Source of the DNA: Streptomyces syringium
Lineage (GTDB): Bacteria > Actinomycetota > Actinomycetes > Streptomycetales > Streptomycetaceae
Reading direction: 5' to 3'
Length of the DNA stretch: 64,000 bases
NCBI RefSeq assembly: GCF_017876625.1
Contig: NZ_JAGIOH010000001.1
Span: 310,001-374,000 of the forward strand
Shown here piece after piece: positions 54,491 to 61,000 of this stretch. The translations under genes were made by a program, and so were the position numbers. Positions within the stretch are counted from its first letter, which is position 1; every line of letters begins with the position of its first letter. The notes under the pieces are model-generated. The model was not told the DNA's origin and made no database searches. It saw nothing but the letters and a program-made list of their open reading frames with translations.

Positions 54491-55006
54491 TCAGGTCACG
54501 CTCAGGGCGTCCTGGTTGATGGTCACGGTTGGGCCGATGAGCGTGATCTTCGCTCCCTGGCCGTTGTCGATATGGATCCCGGAGTCGTTGATCACAATGG
54601 AGGCGCCGTTCGCGGACTTGAGGGTGATTCCGGTGACGGGGTCGTCGGAGAGCACGAGGGTCCGCCGGCCCAGCGTCGTCTGCAGGACGTGGTTGGGGGC
54701 CCCGGGAAGGCCGGTGAGCGCCTGCGGCGGCAGTTCGCTCTGGTCTCCGTACCAGCAGCCGGACCAGATGGGGTCGCTGGGGTTGCCCTGCTCGAACTCC
54801 ATCCACACCCCGGACCCGACCGGGGGCACCGCGTAGTGCCCCATCCCCCGGCCGGCCACCGGGAAGCAGGGCATGGCCCAGTTGGACGGCGTCTCACCGA
54901 GGACGTCCGTCACCAGGGCCGTGATGCGGCCCCTTCGTTCCGGATCGGTGTTGTTCACCACGGTGCCCCGGTACTTGCCGAGGTAGCGGGTGGGTTCAGT
55001 GGCCAT
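54491..55006 (-). CDS. eCIS gp5/VgrG-like spike protein
   Basis: ATG 55006 opens a 171-residue protein with the gp5 OB-fold (YRGTVVNNTDPERRGRITAL, WAMPCFPVAGRGMGHYAVPP, GSGVWMEFEQGNPSDPIWSG). A short beta-helix tail follows (VTGITLKSANGASIVINDSG, IHIDNGQGAKITLIG), forming the needle. In several systems gp27 and gp5 domains are one protein (Afp8/VgrG); here the gp27-like part is the separate gene upstream. Confidence 0.88.
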   Translation of the reverse strand: MATEPTRYLGKYRGTVVNNTDPERRGRITALVTDVLGETPSNWAMPCFPVAGRGMGHYAVPPVGSGVWMEFEQGNPSDPIWSGCWYGDQSELPPQALTGLPGAPNHVLQTTLGRRTLVLSDDPVTGITLKSANGASIVINDSGIHIDNGQGAKITLIGPTVTINQDALSVT

Positions 55007-55063
55007 GCGTCTGCTCCTGTGCTCCTGCTCTGTCGGGCTCTGACAACTCGGTGGCACCTTGCG

Positions 55064-55096
55064 CTTCTTGTTGCTCCCCGCTCTTCTTGTTGCTCC
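55064..55096 (-). repeat. Short direct repeat before the spike gene
   Basis: CTTCTTGTTGCTCC occurs at 55064-55077 and 55083-55096 (19-bp period) in the 96-bp gap between hub and spike genes. It is the only real gap in the middle of the operon, so it may hold an internal signal. Confidence 0.5.
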
Positions 55097-55102
55097 TCGC
55101 TC

Positions 55103-56245
55103 TTACGGGCGCACGACGGGCGTGCGGGAGATCAGTCCCTCGCGGGCGAGGGTGAAGTTCTGTGTGTAGGAGCCTCGTTGAAGGTTGTGGGTGACGCTCT
55201 TGACGAAGTAGAGGCCGTCGTAGGTGATCCCCGCGCCGCGTACGCCCACGAGTTCGCGGGGGCGCAGCACATGGCCGTAGCGGACGACGTCGAGCTGCCC
55301 GGACCCCGATACCGCGTCGGCCGACTCCATGGCCTTGGCGAGGGTTTCGGCCAGGGCCGACCCGGTTTCCTTCTTGGCGGCGTCGTTGACCGTCGTCTTC
55401 TTCAGCGCGGGTGCGGGCTTGAGGGCCAGCGGCGGCCGCAGGATGCTCACTTCGGGGATGGGCAGCAGGGTCGAGATCTTCGTGGCGGGGATCTGCACCC
55501 GCGCCCTCGGCTCCTCGCGGGCGGTGCCGTCGAAGGCGAAGGTGAGCTGGTCGACGTTGGACAGGGCGTCCATGTTCACGTTGAGCGCGTGCTGGGGGAC
55601 GCCGAGCCGCGCCTCCGGCCCCCAGTAGGCCCGGCTCATCCCCGGAACGGGCCCCGGGTCGAGGTAGAAGACATAGCCGTTGGCCTTCGCCAGTTCGCTG
55701 ATGTAGGCGAGGTCGGTGCCGTTCTGGGCCTCCACGCGGTGGGTCGGCACCGACATCTGCGGGATCAGCTCGGGGACGACCAGCGGGGTGATGCCGTACT
55801 GGGCGTACCGGGTCAGCATCACGGCGACCCGCCCGGCGGGCGACATCGCCGGATAGTCCGTACCGGTCCGGTCCTCCAGGTCCATCAGCACCGTCAGGTC
55901 CTCACCGGTGACGGTGAGGGTGGACTGGCCGGGCTGATTGCTGACCCCGACCTCCTGACGGATGAGGACGCCGTCCATGAGGACGGTCGGTGTGCCCTGG
56001 ACGGTGACGACGAGCACGACCCGGATCTCGGGGTCGAAGAACCCGCCCGGAAGCAGGGCGGTGTTGATCAGCCCGTTCTTCGACAGGTCGAACGCCAGCT
56101 GAAAGCCGCTGCGTTGCCCGCTGGCCACGGTGACCTGGGCGGACAGCAGCGCGTCGGTGACGGGCTGCGGCACGGGCACGGGGATCCGGGGCCCCATCAT
56201 CAGGGTCAGCCGGATCGGTCCGGTGGTGACCGGGGCGTCAGCCAT
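55103..56245 (-). CDS. eCIS gp27-like hub protein (phage late control D type)
   Basis: ATG 56245 overlaps the LysM-protein stop by 8 bases. The 380-residue protein matches phage late control protein D / VgrG N-domain. It includes FQLAFDLSKNGLINTALLPG, LTVTGEDLTVLMDLEDRTGT, YISELAKANGYVFYLDPGPV and the closing YDGLYFVKSVTHNLQRGSYT followed by QNFTLAREG. It forms the trimeric hub between tube and spike. An Ala/Lys-rich insert lies at about 285-310. Confidence 0.9.
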   Translation of the reverse strand: MADAPVTTGPIRLTLMMGPRIPVPVPQPVTDALLSAQVTVASGQRSGFQLAFDLSKNGLINTALLPGGFFDPEIRVVLVVTVQGTPTVLMDGVLIRQEVGVSNQPGQSTLTVTGEDLTVLMDLEDRTGTDYPAMSPAGRVAVMLTRYAQYGITPLVVPELIPQMSVPTHRVEAQNGTDLAYISELAKANGYVFYLDPGPVPGMSRAYWGPEARLGVPQHALNVNMDALSNVDQLTFAFDGTAREEPRARVQIPATKISTLLPIPEVSILRPPLALKPAPALKKTTVNDAAKKETGSALAETLAKAMESADAVSGSGQLDVVRYGHVLRPRELVGVRGAGITYDGLYFVKSVTHNLQRGSYTQNFTLAREGLISRTPVVRP

Positions 56246-56600
56246 TCGCGGCTCCGGGTACCCCCGCCGGAAGCGCGATCTTGAGCCTGCGCCCCGGTGT
56301 CCGGGTCAGCTCCCCGGGGTCGACGACGGGATTGGCGTCGGCGATCTGCCACCATTGCTCGGCGCTGCCGAGGTAGCGGTACGCGAGCAGGTCCGCCCGG
56401 TCACCGACGCTGACGGTGTGCTCGGTGAGCGTGCTCAGCCGGGCGGGGTCGGGCAGCAGACGCCGCCTGAGATACGGGGTCTGCCGCCCGTCGGCTTCGG
56501 TGTGCACGGCGACGGGTATGCCGTGATAGCGACTGGAGCGGGGATAGGCCGAGGGCGCGGGTATCGCGTCCGGGGAGCCGTTGGTCGTGTGGGCGGTCAT
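56238..56600 (-). CDS. eCIS LysM-containing spike/tube adaptor (Afp7-like)
   Basis: ATG 56600 overlaps the tube-protein stop by one base (TGATG). The 120-residue protein carries a LysM-like segment (EHTVSVGDRADLLAYRYLGS followed by AEQWWQIADANPVVDPGEL). This is typical of small proteins that join the hub to the tube (Afp7; gp53-like). No signal peptide is present, in keeping with an intracellularly assembled particle. Confidence 0.85.
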   Translation of the reverse strand: MTAHTTNGSPDAIPAPSAYPRSSRYHGIPVAVHTEADGRQTPYLRRRLLPDPARLSTLTEHTVSVGDRADLLAYRYLGSAEQWWQIADANPVVDPGELTRTPGRRLKIALPAGVPGAANG

Positions 56601-57250
56601 CAGAAACCCCCTGCGTTCCCGAGCCCGAGGGCACTGCGGTTCCCGCCGGCCGCGGGCCCGACGAGCTGCTCCTTCTGCGCGAGATGCGCCAGGTAGAGCT
56701 CCGCACCGCGATGTCCGGTGGGCAGATCGTTGACGGTCAGCACCCGCAGCCCGATCCCGACCGAGGCCCGGATGGGGTTGAGCTCGACATCGAAGGCTTC
56801 CTCGGTGATGGTGAGCTCGGTCAGCCGAACGGGAAGCACGCGGCTGCGCCCCCAGGTGAACAGGGTCAGCGGCGCCTCGATCGGCGTGATCTCCAACGTC
56901 CCCAGGGACGCCAGATTCTGATTACGCCGCAGAAGTGTGCTGGCCGGGTGCAGCAACGTCTCCAGCGCGGCCAGCTGAGGCTGAATGCCCTGCGGGACGG
57001 GCAGCTCCATCTGATCGGTGGCGTCGATCTCCGCCGTGAACTTCCACGTCTCGGCGGCGGGCCCCTTGAGGCGTAACGCCTCGGTCCGGTCACCGGCACC
57101 TTCGGCGCCGGCGCCTTGGGGGGTGAGGGAGCGCTCGAGGGAGTCGGGGTTGAACTGGAGGACGATGATGCCGCGGGGGGTGCCGCGTTGGGGGTCGACT
57201 ATGACGATGCCGGAGCGGATGGGTTTGGCGAGGTCGGCGTAGCGGGTCAT
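56600..57250 (-). CDS. eCIS tube/hub adaptor protein (CIS tube protein family)
   Basis: ATG 57250 overlaps the stop of the HEAT-like gene (ATGA). The 216-residue protein begins with RGIIVLQFNPDSLERSLTPQ, the P-x-x-I-x-x-Q-F-N-P motif of CIS tube/adaptor proteins, and ends with the LysM-adjacent AELYLAHLAQKEQLV region. Central strands include AETWKFTAEIDATDQMELP. It probably initiates the inner tube on the hub (Afp6-like). Confidence 0.85.
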   Translation of the reverse strand: MTRYADLAKPIRSGIVIVDPQRGTPRGIIVLQFNPDSLERSLTPQGAGAEGAGDRTEALRLKGPAAETWKFTAEIDATDQMELPVPQGIQPQLAALETLLHPASTLLRRNQNLASLGTLEITPIEAPLTLFTWGRSRVLPVRLTELTITEEAFDVELNPIRASVGIGLRVLTVNDLPTGHRGAELYLAHLAQKEQLVGPAAGGNRSALGLGNAGGF

Positions 57251-58029
57251 GAATCCTCCTGATGCGGAGCACCGTCGCCCGGGGGTACGTCGTGGAGACC
57301 GGCTCGGACTGCTGCGGCAGGCCAGGGGGCGTCGTCGGGCCACAAGGCAGCGACTCCCTCGACCGCGGCCCGGTGGGTGACCATGTGGTGGGTGACCAAG
57401 GTAAAAGCAGCCTCGGCTTGGAGTGCGAACTCACCCGACCGCAATGCCCGGTCGAGAACGTCCACCGCCTGCGGTGCTTTGACGTTGTCGAACGCCTTGA
57501 GCGCGTCGACACGCTGGTCGATCTCCCTGGACTCGTCGAAGACGATGTCGGTGAGTGCTCGAATCAATGTGGCATGCGGCGTGGCCGATCGCTCCAGCGC
57601 CGTTGCCGCAGCCATGGCCGCGGCTCCCACCGCGTTGGCGGTTGTGGCATGCCGAAGGGCTGACGCAATCAGCTCTGAGTCCTCCGGGGCGGCCAAGTTG
57701 AGCAGAGCGAGCAGGGCACTGGCGTGATCGGCCCCGTCCTCCTCCGCCCCCGTCTCGTCGGCCGGGGTCGGCGGGTGCGCCAGAATCTCCCGAGCCCGCG
57801 CCAGGACTTCCGCGGCGTACGGAGCGAACGGATCGCTCTCATGGTGACGGCTGGTGGAGCCCGCATGGTGGAAGTGGTCAAGAGCAATGCCCACAGCTGC
57901 CGTTCGGCCGCTTCTCAGGAGAACGAGGAAGGCATCGACATTACGTTCGTCGGCAAGCTTGTCACGGGCAGATTCAAGCTCTCCGTCAAGGAGCGAACAC
58001 CCCCACCAGTGATATGTGTTGAATGACAT
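57247..58029 (-). CDS. HEAT-like helical protein next to the toxin; possible immunity or chaperone
   Basis: ATG 58029 lies 7 bp after the toxin stop with GGGAAAAG as ribosome site. The 260-residue protein is all-helical with HEAT/ARM-like pairs (ALLALLNLAAPEDSELIASA, NVKAPQAVDVLDRALRSGEF followed by ALQAEAAFTLVTHHM) and a Trp-containing start (YHWWGCSLLDGELESARDKL). Its GC content is lower than that of the structural genes (a sampled line is about 57 percent) and close to that of the toxin tip. Being coupled to the toxin on one side and to the tube gene on the other, it may be immunity protein, loading chaperone or both. No known family is named with certainty. Confidence 0.65.
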   Translation of the reverse strand: MSFNTYHWWGCSLLDGELESARDKLADERNVDAFLVLLRSGRTAAVGIALDHFHHAGSTSRHHESDPFAPYAAEVLARAREILAHPPTPADETGAEEDGADHASALLALLNLAAPEDSELIASALRHATTANAVGAAAMAAATALERSATPHATLIRALTDIVFDESREIDQRVDALKAFDNVKAPQAVDVLDRALRSGEFALQAEAAFTLVTHHMVTHRAAVEGVAALWPDDAPWPAAAVRAGLHDVPPGDGAPHQEDS

Positions 58030-58036
58030 CTTTTCC

Positions 58037-61000
58037 CTAGCTCGGCTCGGAGTATTCGTATGCGTCTGCCGGAATCTCTCCCTTGATCAGCACCTCGCGA
58101 GTGCGGATGACATCCTGGAGAGCCTGCTTAGTCGTATCCTTCTTGGGATGGCTCAGAGTCCACATGTCTTGAGCCTTCTTGGTGGTCAAGTCGAAGATGT
58201 TCTTCGGTGAGATCCGGAGAAGGTCGATGCGCACCTTACCGAACTGGCCACCGAGCGGGGTTACCTCTTTGCCGTCCTCATTCTTCTTACCACTCGTAAT
58301 GTCCGCCTTGCTCCGTTTGGTGGTCGAGATGAACGGCGTTTTATCCTTCCCCAGCACATGCCCAGGAATGTCCGGCTTGGCGTCCGGCCCCCTCGGCACC
58401 AGAGATTTTCCCTCACCTATCCGTTCCCGGTCCTTCTCGGACGCGTTCCTCCTGAGGTAACGAGGAACGAAACCTCCGGCAGATTCCTTGACGTACTCGG
58501 AACCGAGATCATCCTGGTACAGCTCTTGATCCTCATGCTTGCTTATCAACTTGTACGTCTTCGCCTTGCGGAAGTCCGCAATGGCAAGGCTGACAATCTT
58601 CTGCCCGGGGCGATCGAAGTAGAGCACCGTCGAATCAGGCTCACCATCACGCTGGACATCCTCGCCGGCCACCCAGCGAAGCCGATCGGACACCCCCCTC
58701 TCGTCCGCTTTGAGAGCCTTGCCCCGCTGACCCGATTTCACCTCCCGGGAGCCCTTTCCGCCGCCCCTTCCTCCCTGGCCCGCATCGCTTCCCTTCCCGG
58801 CCGCCCCGCCCTTGTCCTTCACCTTCTTGGCCGCGGCTTCGCAGAGGCTCATGACTTCCGAAAGCTTCGTGACCTTACGCCCCACGAAGGCCGCCTCGAT
58901 TTCCTGGCGGAGCGCCGTGGTCACCTTTTCCTCCGGCCCTACGGAGAACAAGTCGAAATGCGCTTCGGTGACGGTCGCTTCCGGATTCAGGCTGGCGACC
59001 AGGTTGAAGTTCTCGCCGCCCACCGGGGCGAGGCCGGTCAGCCGGTTCCAGATTCTCAGACCACGGAGTACGGCGTTGAAGATCTTTTCGAGGAGACCAC
59101 GCTTGAGCAGGCTGACCAGCCTGGGCTTGATCCGCGCTACGATCTTGGCCAGGCGGTCTTCTTTGGCTTTCGGGGAGTTCTCGCGCTTGTCGCGCTCGTC
59201 GCGCTGCTGCTTCCTTTGCTGCTGCCGCTTGTTCCACCGCTCACGCAAGCGGTCCCGCTGCCGCGTGAACGCGTCCCGGATCTTCTTCGCCCCGTTCGTC
59301 AGCGACTTCCCGAGCTTACTGTTCTTGAGCTTCCGGCCCAGCGCCCGGGCCGCGTTGCTCACCTTCTTCAGGGCGCCCTTCACCGCCGCCTTGGCGCCGT
59401 TCAGCGCGCGTCCCGCCGGCGACCGGCGGCTCGGCTTGGTACGGGCCGGCGTGCCCTTGCCTGGCGCCTTGCCCGTGGAGGGGCGTTCGCGGCGGGGGGT
59501 GGAGGGCTTCTTGGGGGACGGCTTCGGTCCGGGGCGCGGGCCCGGGCGGCCTGGGCGCTTCAAGGCCTGGGCCGCCCGGTTCAGCCCCTGCTTCGCCCGG
59601 TTCACCGCGGCCCCCGCCGCCTTCCGCGGGCCCTTCGTCGCCTTCGCCAGGCCCTTCATGATTTTCTGGGCCATCGCCTTGAGCCGCCCGCCGACCCCCT
59701 TCGCCGCCAGCTTCAGGCGGCTCAGCAGGAAGTTGGTGATGAACTCCAGGAGCGCGACCACACCCGCCGCGACCGCCTGGGCGAACAGGCAAGCCGCTCC
59801 GACGCCGCTCTTGACCGCCTTGAGGAAGCCGAAGAATTTGCCGAACGCGGCGATGATCTTGCTGATCGTGCCCCAGGCCGCCATCAGGCCCTGAATGATC
59901 GTCATGATCGCCCCGGCGGCCGGCACGATCATCGAGACGACCTTCTCCACCACGATCGAGATGATGATCGCGGGCAGCGACTGGACCAGCGCCTGCCAGG
60001 CCATCCGTCCGATCTGGGCCATCGAGACACAGCCCTTGACCAGGACGTTGATGATGGTCTTGCCCAGGCCGAGCACCGACTCGACCTTCTCGTTGAACCA
60101 TGACTTCACCGCCGTCTTCACGGCGCTCCACAAGTGGTTCTGGATGCCCTCCTTGGCCGCCGTGCCCAGCTTCGACAGCCAACCGCCCGGGTCCGGGGCG
60201 ATGTCCGCGACCAGTGCCGCGAACTGGCCCAGCATCGCTATCGCCTTCTGAGCGAAGTCGATGGCGGCCACCACCGCGTCGCGGACCATCGCGACCGCGG
60301 CCTTGAGGCCTTTCTCCAGCAGGTTCAGCAGCTTGTTCAGGCCGGCGGCCAGCAGGTCGAGGAGCTTGTTGACGGCTGCCTTGAGCTTGTCCGCCCACTC
60401 GTTGACCTTGGCTATCGCCTGGTCACGCCACTGCCGGATCTTGTTGCGGAACTTCTCCCGCAGCTCGGGGAACGCCGCCAGGAGGACGTCACCGATGGCG
60501 ATCAGCGCGTCCGCGAGCTTCTTGATCAGCTCGACCGCGAACTTCCTGGCCTGCTCGATCGCCCAGTTGGCGAACTCCCGGAACTTCTCGATGATCCCGT
60601 TGACGATCTTGCGGAAGAAGTCGAAGATCCCGGTGACCACGCTCAGCAGCGCGTCGAAGGCCGCCTTCACCTTGGACTTGACCCAGCCCCACCAGCCGGA
60701 GGACTCCTCCTTCTTACGTTCCTTCTCCTTACGGGCCTTCTCCTCCGCCTCCTTCCGGTTGTCCTGGATCTTCTGGTTGTCCTCGTCCTGGCGCTTGCCG
60801 ACGTCCTTGTCGGTGTCGGTGCGCTTGGTGTCGATCTCCTTGTTCTTGTCGCCGTGTTCCTTCGCCGCGTCGGTATCCGCCCGGCCGATCTCCTGGTCCT
60901 GCTCCGTCTGCCACTGCGTGCGCTCGGCCCGCACCTGCTCGGCGGCCTGGCCGCGCTCGCCCGCCTGGGCTTCGGCGTTTTCGGCGACGGCCTGGTCCTG

